A DNA stretch of 64,000 nucleotides from Cytophagales bacterium (lineage in GTDB: Bacteria; Bacteroidota; Bacteroidia; Cytophagales; Cyclobacteriaceae). This document shows positions 14,959 through 24,371 of this stretch, in pieces (position 1 is the first letter of the stretch; each line of letters begins with the position of its first letter). Under the pieces are notes generated by a model. The model did not search any database. It was given only the letters and a program-made list of their open reading frames with translations, and was not told the DNA's origin. A program made the translations under genes and the position numbers. Location of the stretch: the NCBI GenBank assembly GCA_017303805.1, contig JAFLBQ010000004.1:310001-374000 (forward strand). The letters are read 5' to 3'.

Positions 14959-15396
14959 ATGAAAAATCTTTCCCTATTCCTTTTACTAATTCTTTTTCTC
15001 ACCGCTTGCGAAAAGGGTCAACAAGCAACTTCTGAAGCGGAAGAAACTGACAACCCCAACCAGGTATTGTACGACCAGGTGATGGATGTGCACGATGAGG
15101 TAATGCCTAAAATGGACGAGATTATGAAGCTGAAGCGGCAATTGAAAGAACAAATTGCCAACACCCCCGATATGGTAGTAGAACGCAAGCAGCAGCTCGA
15201 GAAAATTATCAGCAACCTCGACTCGGCCAGCACGGCCATGATGAACTGGATGCACAAGTTTAACCCCCTACCCGATACAGCCGATCAGGAAAAAGCCCGC
15301 GCGTACCTGGAAGTTGAAATGGAACGCATTCGAAGTGTAAAAAATCTGATGCTGGAAAGCATTGATAAAGCAAAGTCAGAATCTGGCAACCCGTAA
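14959..15396 (+). CDS. Small lipoprotein with a predicted coiled coil
   Basis: About 145 residues from the ATG at 14959, which begins the signal MKNLSLFLLLILFLTAC with lipobox LTAC. An upstream in-frame ATG (14923) would place 12 extra residues before the signal and is unlikely. After an acidic linker, residues 30-145 are highly helical and charged (DEVMPKMDEIMKLKRQLKEQ, ARAYLEVEMERI), suggesting a coiled-coil or helical bundle on the periplasmic face. I do not recognise a named function. The next gene follows after 15 bases. Confidence 0.85.
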   Translation: MKNLSLFLLLILFLTACEKGQQATSEAEETDNPNQVLYDQVMDVHDEVMPKMDEIMKLKRQLKEQIANTPDMVVERKQQLEKIISNLDSASTAMMNWMHKFNPLPDTADQEKARAYLEVEMERIRSVKNLMLESIDKAKSESGNP

Positions 15397-15411
15397 CACC
15401 ATAATTCTACA

Positions 15412-15825
15412 ATGGATAAACAAAGTCTGCTTGCGGAGCTAAACCAGCGCACCTATGTCATGCTCCAAGCTTCGGCAGTAGCCGGTGTGGGTGTGTTTGC
15501 AACTACCCCAATACCGAAAGGCTGCCGCGAGATGTTTAGCCCGCCCGACCCGAACGAGAAATGGATAACCTTATCGGCTCAGGAAGTGGAAGGTCTGCCT
15601 GCCCATGCCCGCTTTATAGTTGAGAACTATTGCCTGTACGATGACAACCTGAACTACTTTGTACCCGCAGCAGGCTTTAAGAAAATGGATTTATCCTTAT
15701 TCATTAATCACAGCGACCAGCCTAATATCCGATCGATAAACGATGGCGCCTATTTTGAAGCGCTGCGGGATATAAATACGGGCGAAGAATTATTTCTTGA
15801 TTACGGAGAGATCGTACCCGAGTAA
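15412..15825 (+). CDS. SET-domain protein (short)
   Basis: A 137-residue stand-alone SET domain. The expected elements appear in order: the cofactor loop GVGVFATTPIPKG (about residues 27-38), FINHSDQPNI with the NHS knot motif (about 96-105), and GEELFLDYGE at the C-terminus (about 125-134). SET proteins transfer methyl groups from SAM to lysine; bacterial targets are mostly unknown. It lies 15 bases after the lipoprotein gene and converges on a second SET gene 40 bases away. Confidence 0.88.
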   Translation: MDKQSLLAELNQRTYVMLQASAVAGVGVFATTPIPKGCREMFSPPDPNEKWITLSAQEVEGLPAHARFIVENYCLYDDNLNYFVPAAGFKKMDLSLFINHSDQPNIRSINDGAYFEALRDINTGEELFLDYGEIVPE

Positions 15826-15865
15826 TTTGATCCCGCATGCTGCCTATGCCACCGATGGTAAGCCG

Positions 15866-16372
15866 CTACTTCTTTTTACTGGTTCGCTTGGTAGCCTTGT
15901 GGTGCGGCAACTCTATCTTCTTGCTGGCCTTCTTCCCAGCCTTTTCTTTATTGCGTTGTTCTAAGCGAATGTTGTAGCGGATGGCTTGCCAATATTCGCC
16001 TCCGTATCCAACCAAAATCTCGGCCCCGGCAGGTATGTCGCGGATTGCTTCAATGTAACACCGCTTCTTTTCCGTTACATAGTCCGCATTGTTCTTCACA
16101 CCTTCTACGCGCACAATGCCACGCGCATCGTTGGCGTAGTGGGCAATTCCCTTCTTGGTTTTCCAGGCATCAATACAATATTTATTGTTGAAGAAGAACA
16201 CATATCCGTTGCGGTCGTCTGCCATTTTCTCCACTTCTTTCCAGGTAACAACCTCGCCTTTGTATTCTACTATGCGGGTACCCTTGGGAATAAACACTTT
16301 TGTAAAAAGTCCTTTGCCAGCTCCCGGCAAGGTGGACTTTTTAATCACCATTTTCTTTTCTAATAATGCCAT
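15866..16372 (-). CDS. SET-domain protein with a basic C-terminal tail
   Basis: A 168-residue SET protein. Visible elements are LPGAGKGLFTKVFIPKGTRI (about residues 15-34), IAHYANDARG in place of the NHS motif, and AGAEILVGYGGEYW in place of the ELxxDY segment. The last 35 residues are lysine/arginine-rich, which suggests nucleic-acid binding. A methyltransferase role is a family inference, and the variant knot motif leaves activity open. It is convergent with the SET gene at 15412-15825. Confidence 0.87.
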   Translation of the reverse strand: MALLEKKMVIKKSTLPGAGKGLFTKVFIPKGTRIVEYKGEVVTWKEVEKMADDRNGYVFFFNNKYCIDAWKTKKGIAHYANDARGIVRVEGVKNNADYVTEKKRCYIEAIRDIPAGAEILVGYGGEYWQAIRYNIRLEQRNKEKAGKKASKKIELPHHKATKRTSKKK

Positions 16373-16417
16373 AAGGGCGCGAAGATAATTGAAAATTGAT
16401 AAGCCGAAAGGCTAACC

Positions 16418-17359
16418 TTAGATAGCGGCAAGGGATTTAACCAACAATCGAATGCTAACCAGTATAACTACCACACCTACCAGAATCATCATGCGCTTAA
16501 CCGGTAACTTCTGGGTAATCTTAGCAGCAATTGGGGCCGCAATAATGCCGCCCAAAATAAGGCCCGCAATAATTTGAATATGAGTTAAGCCAATGGTAGC
16601 AAAAAACGTAAGCGAACTTGCAAACGAAACGAAAAACTCGGCCAGGTTAACTGAGCCAATGGTATAGCGCGGGTGCCGGCCACGGGCAATTAAGGTAGTA
16701 GTTACGATGGGGCCCCAACCTCCGCCCCCTACCGAATCCATAAATCCGCCAAAGGCGGCCAAAGCCGGAACGTTTTTAGTCTTTCTTTTCTTTCGGATTT
16801 GCATGAGTACCGCCTTGCGAATAATGGCAAACCCAAGAATAAGCGTGTACACGGCTACCAACGGCCTGATGATGTAGTTGTAGGCCTCCAACGAAAACAG
16901 AATGTAAGCCCCGGCTACGGCACCCAGCATACCCGGTATTAATAAACTCTTAAACAACTTCTTGTTTACATTCTGAAACCGCAGGTGGGTTAGGCCTGAA
17001 ACCCCGCTGGTAAAAATCTCGGCCGTATGCACACTGGCACTGGAGGCTGCCGGAGAAATTCCGAACGACAAAAGAAAAGTGGTGGCACTTACCCCGTACG
17101 CCATACCCAACGAACCATCAATCATCTGCGCAATAAACCCACCCAGTACAAACAATAGAAAATCCGGGCCTACCACCTGGCGCCAATCGTATTGCGAAAG
17201 TGTGTGTGATCCAAAGAATGCAATTAGAATAAGTACAATGGAGGCTACTACGCCCAGTAAAACCCAAATGTGCCGGGGCTTACTCCGCGGTTCTTGCAAC
17301 TCCGGCTTCTCATCATAGATAAGTTTCTCGTCTTCGCCTTCTATGTTTTCCGGTCGCAT
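16418..17359 (-). CDS. TauE/SafE-family membrane transporter
   Basis: A 313-residue polytopic membrane protein. The TauE/SafE repeat pattern is visible: GGFIAQMIDGSLGMAYGVSA in the first half and FGGFMDSVGGGGWGPIVTTT in the second, with about eight hydrophobic helices and a cytoplasmic N-terminal tail of about 30 charged residues. The family moves sulfite, sulfonates or other small anions across the inner membrane. It overlaps the upstream DUF2490 gene by one base and is the last gene of the TonB-receptor unit. Confidence 0.88.
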   Translation of the reverse strand: MRPENIEGEDEKLIYDEKPELQEPRSKPRHIWVLLGVVASIVLILIAFFGSHTLSQYDWRQVVGPDFLLFVLGGFIAQMIDGSLGMAYGVSATTFLLSFGISPAASSASVHTAEIFTSGVSGLTHLRFQNVNKKLFKSLLIPGMLGAVAGAYILFSLEAYNYIIRPLVAVYTLILGFAIIRKAVLMQIRKKRKTKNVPALAAFGGFMDSVGGGGWGPIVTTTLIARGRHPRYTIGSVNLAEFFVSFASSLTFFATIGLTHIQIIAGLILGGIIAAPIAAKITQKLPVKRMMILVGVVVILVSIRLLVKSLAAI

Positions 17360-18096
17360 TATTCTTTCGGTCTGAAGTCGAGATTATGAAAAATAAAAAA
17401 CCGGATGGCATCGGTATGTACATAGGTGGTGGCAGCCGGTAATTGCTGAAACACGTAGAGGTAACCGATTTGCGCATTCAGGTTAGACGTAAACTGGTAG
17501 CCGGCACCGGCAAACAACCGGTTCTGGTCGAAATAGTTGTTGGCAATCGTCTTGCCGGCATTAATGTGAACCTCGTCATTAAAAAAAAGAAATGGCGTTT
17601 TTGGTTGAACGGTTTTATGAGTTAGTGGAATCGTAATGGCTATGTTGTACCGGAAACGCCAACTGAATGTAAACGCATCGCTTACCTCACCGGCCACCAG
17701 CGTTTTGCGAAAGCGTTCTTCAACACGGAAATACTGGGCCATGGAAAACCGTGGCTTCTTTTCAAACCACTGTACTTGCTGCCAAAGCCGGTGCTCCGGC
17801 AAGTTCGGTAATGGATCGCGGTTATGCGTAGTAATGTAGGCATAGCCAGAAGCAATCCGGGTTTGATCGGTAACATAATACACGGGTGCAATCCTTAAAA
17901 TACTCAGGCTTAGCCGATCAGTAAAATTTTCTGTAAACCGAAAATGTACATCGGCCCACAAGCCCCACTTATCGGATAAACGCGTTTGGTTAAAGTAGCC
18001 CGTCCACACCTGCTGCCTGAATTCTTTAGTCTTGGTTTGAGCAACACCCATGGCACATAAACATAAACAGGTAAGCGTTATCCCTAATCGTAGCAT
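17359..18096 (-). CDS. DUF2490 family outer-membrane beta-barrel protein
   Basis: A 245-residue exported protein with signal peptide (MLRLGITLTCLCLCAMGVAQ) and alternating beta-strand sequence rich in aromatics (LWADVHFRFTENF, FRVEERFRKTLV, RLFAGAGYQF), ending in FHNLDFRPKE. This matches DUF2490, whose members are predicted small outer-membrane barrels of unknown function. It lies 24 bases after the TonB-dependent receptor and abuts the TauE gene, so it is part of their operon. Confidence 0.82.
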   Translation of the reverse strand: MLRLGITLTCLCLCAMGVAQTKTKEFRQQVWTGYFNQTRLSDKWGLWADVHFRFTENFTDRLSLSILRIAPVYYVTDQTRIASGYAYITTHNRDPLPNLPEHRLWQQVQWFEKKPRFSMAQYFRVEERFRKTLVAGEVSDAFTFSWRFRYNIAITIPLTHKTVQPKTPFLFFNDEVHINAGKTIANNYFDQNRLFAGAGYQFTSNLNAQIGYLYVFQQLPAATTYVHTDAIRFFIFHNLDFRPKE

Positions 18097-18120
18097 AGCT
18101 CATTGGTAATTTCCGTAAAC

Positions 18121-20697
18121 TTAATAGGAATACCGAAATGTAATACCATAGGTGCGCGGATCGCCCAACACCCCGGCATAATGGCCGGCATTGCCACCTG
18201 CGGGCAGTAGTTGTTCAAAATAATTTTTGTTGAAAAGATTTCGGGTCCATACCGACAATGAAATTCCGGTAGCAACCCTAAACCCGGCTCTACCATTCAA
18301 CAACGTATATCCGTCCACATTTAAATAAGCAGAAGGCGAAGGGCTCGATGAAAATTCCGACCGGTAGTAGGTATCCAATGCAAGAAAGAATTTGCCGTTT
18401 GCCTTTAAGAAGTTAGCAGTGGTACTCAACTCGCCACCCAGGGAGCCTGCCCATTTGGAAAGGCCGGGAAGTACACCGCCTGAAATATCCTGAAACGCAA
18501 CCTGAACCCCGTCTATTACCTGCCCGGTTAACTCAAGGGGAAGTGGTGCATTCGTGAACTTTACATACGTGCCTTCTGTATAGGCAAGCGCCCCGTAAAA
18601 TGAGACATGCCGGCTAGCCTTAAGCGTTGCATCCACTTCTACTCCCCACACATTTACTTTTTCGGCATTGGCAATGTAGCCGCGGTTAACACCCAACTCG
18701 GGCGATTGCACATTGGTTTGGTAATTCCGGATATCGGTATCGTGAATGGTAACATTTAAGGTAGCCTTACTGGTAGGCGAGGTTTTAACTCCAAACTCCG
18801 CGTGCCTAACATCTTCCGGCTTAATTACTGCAAGGTCTGTAGCCGGCTGGCCGTTAATGGTAGGCAAACCCGCTACGTTTACACCCACGGGTTTAAAGCT
18901 GGTTGAGTAGGCGCCAAATGCATTGAACCGCTTATTCACTTTGTACGCAAGCGTAAGTTGATACGTAAGGTTATTTTCTTTGGCATCCGAAACATAGGCT
19001 TGGCTGCTATATACTCCATTTTTCAGATTTTGGAGCGCCACCTTTTGGGCCTGGGTTCCATTGTAGGTGGCGGTGTCCAACCCGCCATACGTAGTACGAC
19101 CATAAACAACATCTTTCTTATCAAAATTGAAACGAATACCCGGCAACACATGCAGGCGCCTGGCCACCTCCCAATCTACATTGGCAAATACAGCCGCACT
19201 TACAGACTTAATAGAAGCCTTGGTGTTGATTCCGTAGCCTTCAAATAAACCGGGCGTTTCCCAGAGCGAACTGGTTGAGCTTTTCGCAAATCGCCATTGC
19301 GCAGTACCCGATTCTTCGGTGCCATTTATTTTCACCTCTTGGTTAATAAAGAATATTCCGGCCACACCGCTTACGCGCGAAGAGAGGGTGCCCGCATACC
19401 TTACCTCTTGCGACCAGTTTCTATGCGTTGCCGGATTTTGAGATTTTGCCAGAGCTTGCAAGCCTGTAAAATCCCGATCGTTGGATGGATCCCAGTTCCA
19501 ATAGCGCCAGGCCGTAGTTGCTGTTAAGGTACCCGGCCCCAGTTTCGAATCGATGTTGAGTGAAACTCCACCCAGGTCATTCCCCGATTTCCACGGAGTA
19601 TCATGATCAATTTTTCTGTCGAACGCATTTGTGCTGGGTAGCTGATAATTTAAATCTGCAATGATTGCCCCAAACTGCCGGTAAGCAGGGCGCTTGGTTT
19701 CAACTACTCCGGCCACCACTTGTGCATAGCCATCGGGCCGCTGGCGCGAAGCATCGGCTGCCAACGTTATTGAAGTGGTGCCTGAAGGAGCAAATAACAA
19801 TTGGCCACGAATACCCAGGTTGTTAAGATCGTTAATGTATTTGCCGGTTCTAACATTTTCAATTACCCCATCGCGTTGTGTGCCCGAAAAAGACAAGCGG
19901 GCAGCAAGTTTTTTACTCAACGGGCCGGTTACGGAGCTTTTAGCTTGTACGTAGCCGTAATTTCCATAACTCACTTCCAAATCGGCACCGGGTGTAAAAC
20001 TGGCTTTACGCGAAGTAATGTTGAATGCACCGGCTGTTGTATTCTTGCCAAACAGTGTGCCTTGCGGGCCACGCAAAACCTCTACTTGTTCTACATCTAT
20101 AAAATCCAAGGTGGCTGCTGCAGGCCGGGCATAGTACACACCGTCAACATAAAAGCCAACGCCTGGGTCCAGCCCATCGTTGGTTAATCCAAACGGAGAG
20201 CCCAACCCACGAATGTTGATGCCGGTGTTACGCGGATTGGAAGTATATAATTGCAGTGACGGAATAAATTCTTTCAGTCGATTGGCATTGAATGCGCCTG
20301 CGTCTTCAATCAACAGCCCATCCACTACTGAAATGGGAATTGGCACCTCTTGCATCGATTCAGTACGCCTGCGTGCGGTTACTACCACCTCTTCCAGTTC
20401 GCCATCGTTAATCAGTGTTATTTCAACAGGTTTCGATAGCTCGATGATTTGAAAATCCTGCGGCTTAAAGCCTACCGAACTTATGCGGATAACAAACGGA
20501 ACCTGGTGCGTGGCCGGCAGTGTAAAGAGCCCGTTGGCATTGGTAACCGTGTACGTATTGGTACCCCGTAGAATAACGGTCGCGCCTTCCAACGGAAGCC
20601 CATCGCTATCTTTGATTATACCCGTTACACTATTTTGCCCATGGGCTGTGGCTGTGGCCAACACAAGCACTCCCAGAAAGTGAAGACGCAGTCTCAT
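18121..20697 (-). CDS. TonB-dependent receptor with carboxypeptidase-like regulatory domain
   Basis: An 858-residue outer-membrane transporter. After the signal (MRLRLHFLGVLVLATATAHG) comes a carboxypeptidase-regulatory-like domain (GIIKDSDGLPLEGATVILRG, residues 25-105), then the plug (EEVVVTARRRTESMQEVPIP, INIRGLGSP, VEVLRGPQGTLFGKNTTAGA) and a 22-strand barrel ending with the aromatic ITFRYSY. No SusD partner follows, and the plug resembles siderophore or small-ligand receptors more than SusC. Downstream are DUF2490 and a TauE transporter. A 12-bp inverted repeat overlaps its promoter. The ligand is unknown. Confidence 0.92.
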   Translation of the reverse strand: MRLRLHFLGVLVLATATAHGQNSVTGIIKDSDGLPLEGATVILRGTNTYTVTNANGLFTLPATHQVPFVIRISSVGFKPQDFQIIELSKPVEITLINDGELEEVVVTARRRTESMQEVPIPISVVDGLLIEDAGAFNANRLKEFIPSLQLYTSNPRNTGINIRGLGSPFGLTNDGLDPGVGFYVDGVYYARPAAATLDFIDVEQVEVLRGPQGTLFGKNTTAGAFNITSRKASFTPGADLEVSYGNYGYVQAKSSVTGPLSKKLAARLSFSGTQRDGVIENVRTGKYINDLNNLGIRGQLLFAPSGTTSITLAADASRQRPDGYAQVVAGVVETKRPAYRQFGAIIADLNYQLPSTNAFDRKIDHDTPWKSGNDLGGVSLNIDSKLGPGTLTATTAWRYWNWDPSNDRDFTGLQALAKSQNPATHRNWSQEVRYAGTLSSRVSGVAGIFFINQEVKINGTEESGTAQWRFAKSSTSSLWETPGLFEGYGINTKASIKSVSAAVFANVDWEVARRLHVLPGIRFNFDKKDVVYGRTTYGGLDTATYNGTQAQKVALQNLKNGVYSSQAYVSDAKENNLTYQLTLAYKVNKRFNAFGAYSTSFKPVGVNVAGLPTINGQPATDLAVIKPEDVRHAEFGVKTSPTSKATLNVTIHDTDIRNYQTNVQSPELGVNRGYIANAEKVNVWGVEVDATLKASRHVSFYGALAYTEGTYVKFTNAPLPLELTGQVIDGVQVAFQDISGGVLPGLSKWAGSLGGELSTTANFLKANGKFFLALDTYYRSEFSSSPSPSAYLNVDGYTLLNGRAGFRVATGISLSVWTRNLFNKNYFEQLLPAGGNAGHYAGVLGDPRTYGITFRYSY

Positions 20698-20706
20698 TAA
20701 TAAATA

Positions 20707-20737
20707 TTTAAAGTCTATAGATTTAATAGACTTTAAA
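20707..20737. promoter_or_regulatory. 12-bp perfect inverted repeat at the TonB-receptor promoter (candidate operator)
   Basis: TTTAAAGTCTAT (20707-20718), a 7-base spacer and its exact complement ATAGACTTTAAA (20726-20737). It lies 10 bases before the receptor start and overlaps the proposed -7 element and the expected start of transcription. This is the place and shape of a dimeric repressor site, though an mRNA hairpin is possible. Confidence 0.6.
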
Positions 20738-20762
20738 GGTACTCATTTTTTGATACGTGCAA
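20734..20762 (-). promoter_or_regulatory. Promoter of the TonB-receptor operon
   Basis: On the minus strand TTG (20760-20762) is followed after 18 bases by TACCTTTA (20734-20741), one mismatch from the Bacteroidota TAnnTTTG element. It lies between the rpsJ terminator and the receptor gene. Confidence 0.5.
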
Positions 20763-20773
20763 CCCATACGGCA

Positions 20774-20800
20774 TAAAAAAAGCGCCTGGTGGGGCGCTCT
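20774..20800 (-). terminator. Terminator of the rpsL-rpsG-fusA-rpsJ operon
   Basis: On the minus strand the stem AGCGCC/GGCGCT, with some extra pairing and a short loop (20781-20798), is followed by a run of seven T. It lies about 25 bases after the rpsJ stop. Confidence 0.85.
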
Positions 20801-20824
20801 TCTCGTTATTCTATTCAGGTGTAC

Positions 20825-21130
20825 CTACACTTTGATCTCAACATCCACTCCGCTGGGCAACTCCAGCTTCATCAACGCATCTACGGTTTTAGCACTGTTG
20901 CTATAGATATCCACCAACCGCTTGTAGGTGCAAAGTTGAAATTGCTCGCGCGATTTCTTGTTTACGTGCGGAGAGCGTAACACGGTAAATTTTTCTTTTT
21001 CTGTAGGCAACGGAATGGGTCCGCTTACCACAGCGCCAGTAGCTTTCACAGCCCGAACAATTTTTTCAGAAGACTTGTCAACCAGGTTGTGGTCGTAAGA
21101 CTTTAATTTGATTCTGATTTTCTGATTCAT
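20825..21130 (-). CDS. rpsJ: Ribosomal protein S10
   Basis: A 101-residue small-subunit protein that also acts as NusE in antitermination. Family segments are [40 protein letters not shown] and [16 protein letters not shown]. It is the last gene of the rpsL-rpsG-fusA-rpsJ operon, 24 bases after fusA, and is followed by a clear terminator. The order with S10 directly after fusA and tuf elsewhere is usual for Bacteroidota. Confidence 0.97.
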   Translation of the reverse strand: MNQKIRIKLKSYDHNLVDKSSEKIVRAVKATGAVVSGPIPLPTEKEKFTVLRSPHVNKKSREQFQLCTYKRLVDIYSNSAKTVDALMKLELPSGVDVEIKV

Positions 21131-21153
21131 GATCTAAACGTCTTTTAGATTTT

Positions 21154-23268
21154 TTATTTAGAGGCTACTGCGCCTTTTACTTCTTCAATTACCTTATCGG
21201 CCAGGTTTTTAGGTACCGGTGCATAGTGCGAGAAGGTAAGTGTTGCCGATGCACGCCCCGAGGTAATGGTGCGTAAATCTGTAACATATCCAAATAGCTC
21301 TGACAACGGAACATCGGCCTTAATAACCTGGGCACCGCCCCGGGTATCCATGCCTTTCATAATACCTCTTCTGCGGTTTAAGTCGCCCGTTACCGAACCG
21401 GTATATTCATCCGGTGAAATTACTTCTACGCCCATAATAGGCTCCAGCAACTGAGGGCCACATTTGGCGGCAGCTTCTTTAAAACCAATACGCGCTGCCA
21501 ATTCAAACGACAGGGAGTCTGAATCCACATCGTGGTATGAACCATGGAACAAACGTACTTTCATCGAATCGATCGGATAGCCAGCCAACGGGCCGTTTAC
21601 CATTGCCTGATCAAAACCTTTTTGCACGGCTGGTATAAATTCGCGTGGAATAACACCACCAACAATATCATTCACAAACTCCAGTCCTGGCTTGTCTTCA
21701 GGGCCAAGTTCGCGCGGGCCAATCTCAAATACGATATCGGCAAACTTACCACGACCACCGGTTTGCTTCTTGTAAACTTCTTTGTGTTCAACAAATTTGG
21801 TAAGCGCTTCTTTGTAGGCAACCTGAGGTGCACCCTGGTTAATCTCTACTTTGAATTCGCGCTTCAGGCGGTCAATGATAATCTCTAAGTGCAATTCGCC
21901 CATACCACGCAATATGGTCTGGCCAGTTTCCTGATCGGTGTTTACCCGAAGCGTAGGATCTTCTTCTACCAGCTTGGCTATAGCCATACCCAACTTATCG
22001 GCATCAACTTGCTTTTTAGGTTCAATGGCATAACCAATAACAGGCTCTGGGAAAATCATAGACTCTAACACCACCGGACGTTTTTCGTCACACAGGGTAT
22101 CGCCAGTCTTAATATCCTTAAAACCAACTACGGCACCAATATCTCCAGCCTGTAGTCTTTCAATCTGATTTTGTTTATTGGCATGCATCTGGAATACGCG
22201 CGAAATCCGTTCTTTTTGTCCGGAGCGAGTATTCTGAATGTAAGAGCCAGATTCCAACACGCCTGAGTAAGCGCGCACAAAACACAACCGGCCTACGAAA
22301 GGGTCAGTAGCAATTTTAAAAGCAAGTCCAACAAATGGTTCCTTCTCATCCGGACGAATCTCTACTTCGGCTTCGGTATCGGGGTTGGTTCCGATAATTA
22401 CATCTTTATCCAACGGTGAAGGCAGCAATTCCATTACATAGTCGAGCATGGTTTGCACACCTTTGTTTTTAAATGAAGAGCCGCATACCATCGGTACAAT
22501 CTTCATGTCAATTACGGCCTTGCGAAGTGCGGTAAGAATCTCTTTCTCTGTAATGGAGTTTGGATCCTCAAAGAATTTTTCAATCAGGGTTTCGTCATAC
22601 TCCGCTACTGCTTCCAGAAGTTTTTCACGGTATTCGTGGGCTTCTTCCTTCATATCATCAGGAATGGGTACTTCCTGGAAAGTCATACCTTTATCGGCTT
22701 CATTCCAGATAATTCCGCGGTTGTTAATCAAATCAACCACGCCCTTAAAGTTGTCTTCTGCTCCAATCGGTAATTGTAACGCAACCGCTTTGCTACCGAG
22801 TTTTTCTTTTACCTGCTTACAAACGCCTAAGAAATCGGCACCGGAACGGTCCATCTTATTTACAAACCCAATACGGGCAACTTTGTAATTATCTGCCAAG
22901 CGCCAGTTCGTTTCAGATTGTGGTTCTACCCCATCAACCGAACTGAACAAGAACACCAAACCATCCAACACACGAAGCGAGCGGTTCACCTCTACGGTGA
23001 AGTCCACGTGGCCCGGGGTGTCGATAATGTTTACGTGATACTCCTGATTGCGGTATTTCCAATGTACGGTGGTGGCAGCCGAGGTAATGGTAATACCACG
23101 CTCCTGCTCCTGCTCCATCCAGTCCATGGTAGCGGCACCTTCATGCACCTCACCAATTTTATGGTTTACCCCTGCGTAATAAAGAATACGCTCAGTGGTT
23201 GTGGTTTTACCGGCATCGATGTGCGCGGCAATACCAATATTACGGGTGTATTTTAGATCTCTTGCCAT
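21154..23268 (-). CDS. fusA: Elongation factor G
   Basis: A 704-residue translational GTPase that drives translocation. G-domain motifs are intact: G1 [16 protein letters not shown]2/G3 [11 protein letters not shown] and [12 protein letters not shown], and G4 NKMDRSGAD. Domains II-V follow to the C-terminus ([18 protein letters not shown] in domain III). Length and order are standard. It belongs to the str operon between rpsG and rpsJ. Confidence 0.98.
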   Translation of the reverse strand: MARDLKYTRNIGIAAHIDAGKTTTTERILYYAGVNHKIGEVHEGAATMDWMEQEQERGITITSAATTVHWKYRNQEYHVNIIDTPGHVDFTVEVNRSLRVLDGLVFLFSSVDGVEPQSETNWRLADNYKVARIGFVNKMDRSGADFLGVCKQVKEKLGSKAVALQLPIGAEDNFKGVVDLINNRGIIWNEADKGMTFQEVPIPDDMKEEAHEYREKLLEAVAEYDETLIEKFFEDPNSITEKEILTALRKAVIDMKIVPMVCGSSFKNKGVQTMLDYVMELLPSPLDKDVIIGTNPDTEAEVEIRPDEKEPFVGLAFKIATDPFVGRLCFVRAYSGVLESGSYIQNTRSGQKERISRVFQMHANKQNQIERLQAGDIGAVVGFKDIKTGDTLCDEKRPVVLESMIFPEPVIGYAIEPKKQVDADKLGMAIAKLVEEDPTLRVNTDQETGQTILRGMGELHLEIIIDRLKREFKVEINQGAPQVAYKEALTKFVEHKEVYKKQTGGRGKFADIVFEIGPRELGPEDKPGLEFVNDIVGGVIPREFIPAVQKGFDQAMVNGPLAGYPIDSMKVRLFHGSYHDVDSDSLSFELAARIGFKEAAAKCGPQLLEPIMGVEVISPDEYTGSVTGDLNRRRGIMKGMDTRGGAQVIKADVPLSELFGYVTDLRTITSGRASATLTFSHYAPVPKNLADKVIEEVKGAVASK

Positions 23269-23344
23269 CTTTAAATCTATATGCGGGCCTTGTTACTCCG
23301 GTTCGCTTTGCACTAAACCGCCTGCCAGGCTTCCTGCTTCTATT

Positions 23345-23815
23345 TTATAATCTGAAATGTGAAAACGCCTTGTTTGCTTCTGCCATGCGATGGGTATCGT
23401 CTTTTTTCTTAATGGCAGCGCCTTCGCCTTTTGATGCCGCAATAATTTCGGCAGCCAGTTTATCCATCATTGTTTTTTCACCGCGTGCCCGGGCGTAGTC
23501 AATTAACCACTTTATGCTCAGGTTAATTTTGCGCTCCGGTCTGATTTCTACGGGCACCTGAAAGGTTGCGCCCCCTACCCTGCGGCTTTTTACTTCTACT
23601 GCTGGCATTACGTTGTTCATGGCACGCTTCCACACTTCAAGGCCTGGCTCTCCACCAGCCTTTTTCTCTACTTGTGCAATCGCATCGTAAAAAATATTGT
23701 AAGCCACGCTCTTCTTACCGCGCTCCATCATGTAATTCACAAACTTGGTTACCAGTGTGTCTCCAAACTTTGGATCGGGCAGCAGGTATCTCTTTTTAGG
23801 TTTCGCCTTTCTCAT
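23345..23815 (-). CDS. rpsG: Ribosomal protein S7
   Basis: A 156-residue small-subunit protein that nucleates assembly of the 16S 3' domain. Typical segments are [37 protein letters not shown] and [20 protein letters not shown]. It lies 11 bases after rpsL and 76 bases before fusA in the str operon. Confidence 0.98.
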   Translation of the reverse strand: MRKAKPKKRYLLPDPKFGDTLVTKFVNYMMERGKKSVAYNIFYDAIAQVEKKAGGEPGLEVWKRAMNNVMPAVEVKSRRVGGATFQVPVEIRPERKINLSIKWLIDYARARGEKTMMDKLAAEIIAASKGEGAAIKKKDDTHRMAEANKAFSHFRL

Positions 23816-23826
23816 AGTCTAATTAC

Positions 23827-24249
23827 TTATTTTTTTCCTTTAGCGGGAGCGCCTTTAGCCGCAGCGGCTGCAGCACCTGCTTTAGGACGTTTTGCACCAT
23901 ATTTTGAACGGCTCTGAAGACGACCGTTTACACCCGATGTATCCAATGCACCACGAACAATGTGGTACCGAACACCTGGTAAATCCTTAACCCGGCCTCC
24001 ACGGATTAGCACGATGGAGTGTTCTTGCAGATTGTGACCCTCGCCTGGAATGTAGGCGTTAACCTCTCTATGGTTGGTTAGGCGTACACGCGCCACTTTA
24101 CGCATGGCTGAATTTGGCTTTTTAGGCGTTGTTGTGTACACGCGGGTACAAACGCCTCTGCGCTGAGGGCATGAATCAAGAGCTGGCGATTTCGACTTAA
24201 AAGTCAGCTTCTTTCTCCCTTTTCTTACAAGTTGCTGAATGGTAGGCAT
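23827..24249 (-). CDS. rpsL: Ribosomal protein S12
   Basis: A 140-residue decoding-centre protein. Conserved segments are [35 protein letters not shown] and [20 protein letters not shown]. The lysine at the first streptomycin-resistance position (TPKKPNSA) is present, as in sensitive forms. A C-terminal Ala/Lys tail ([16 protein letters not shown]) extends beyond the usual end near residue 124. It is the first gene of the str operon and has a near-perfect promoter 40-70 bases upstream. Confidence 0.98.
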   Translation of the reverse strand: MPTIQQLVRKGRKKLTFKSKSPALDSCPQRRGVCTRVYTTTPKKPNSAMRKVARVRLTNHREVNAYIPGEGHNLQEHSIVLIRGGRVKDLPGVRYHIVRGALDTSGVNGRLQSRSKYGAKRPKAGAAAAAAKGAPAKGKK

Positions 24250-24287
24250 TTATGTTATGTTTTTTTACCCTTAAAAAATAAGGACTG

Positions 24288-24318
24288 CAAAGGTATTTAA
24301 AGAACAATAGGATGCAAA
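24288..24318 (-). promoter_or_regulatory. Promoter of the rpsL operon
   Basis: On the minus strand TTTG (24315-24318) is followed after exactly 19 bases by TACCTTTG (24288-24295), a perfect Bacteroidota housekeeping promoter. The downstream bases CAGTCC are shared with the promoter before tRNA-Trp/secE. Confidence 0.85.
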
Positions 24319-24371
24319 ACCCACACGAAGAATTTTCCTTTACTTTTAGCCCTAAAACACGGGTTTTGGGG

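Noticed and set aside
16395-16417. Small GCC-GAAA-GGC hairpin after the TauE gene as terminator
   Set aside because: The stem is only four to five pairs and has no T-run on the minus strand.
18121-20697. SusC-type polysaccharide-utilisation receptor
   Set aside because: No SusD gene follows and the plug sequence fits small-ligand receptors better; the next genes are DUF2490 and TauE.
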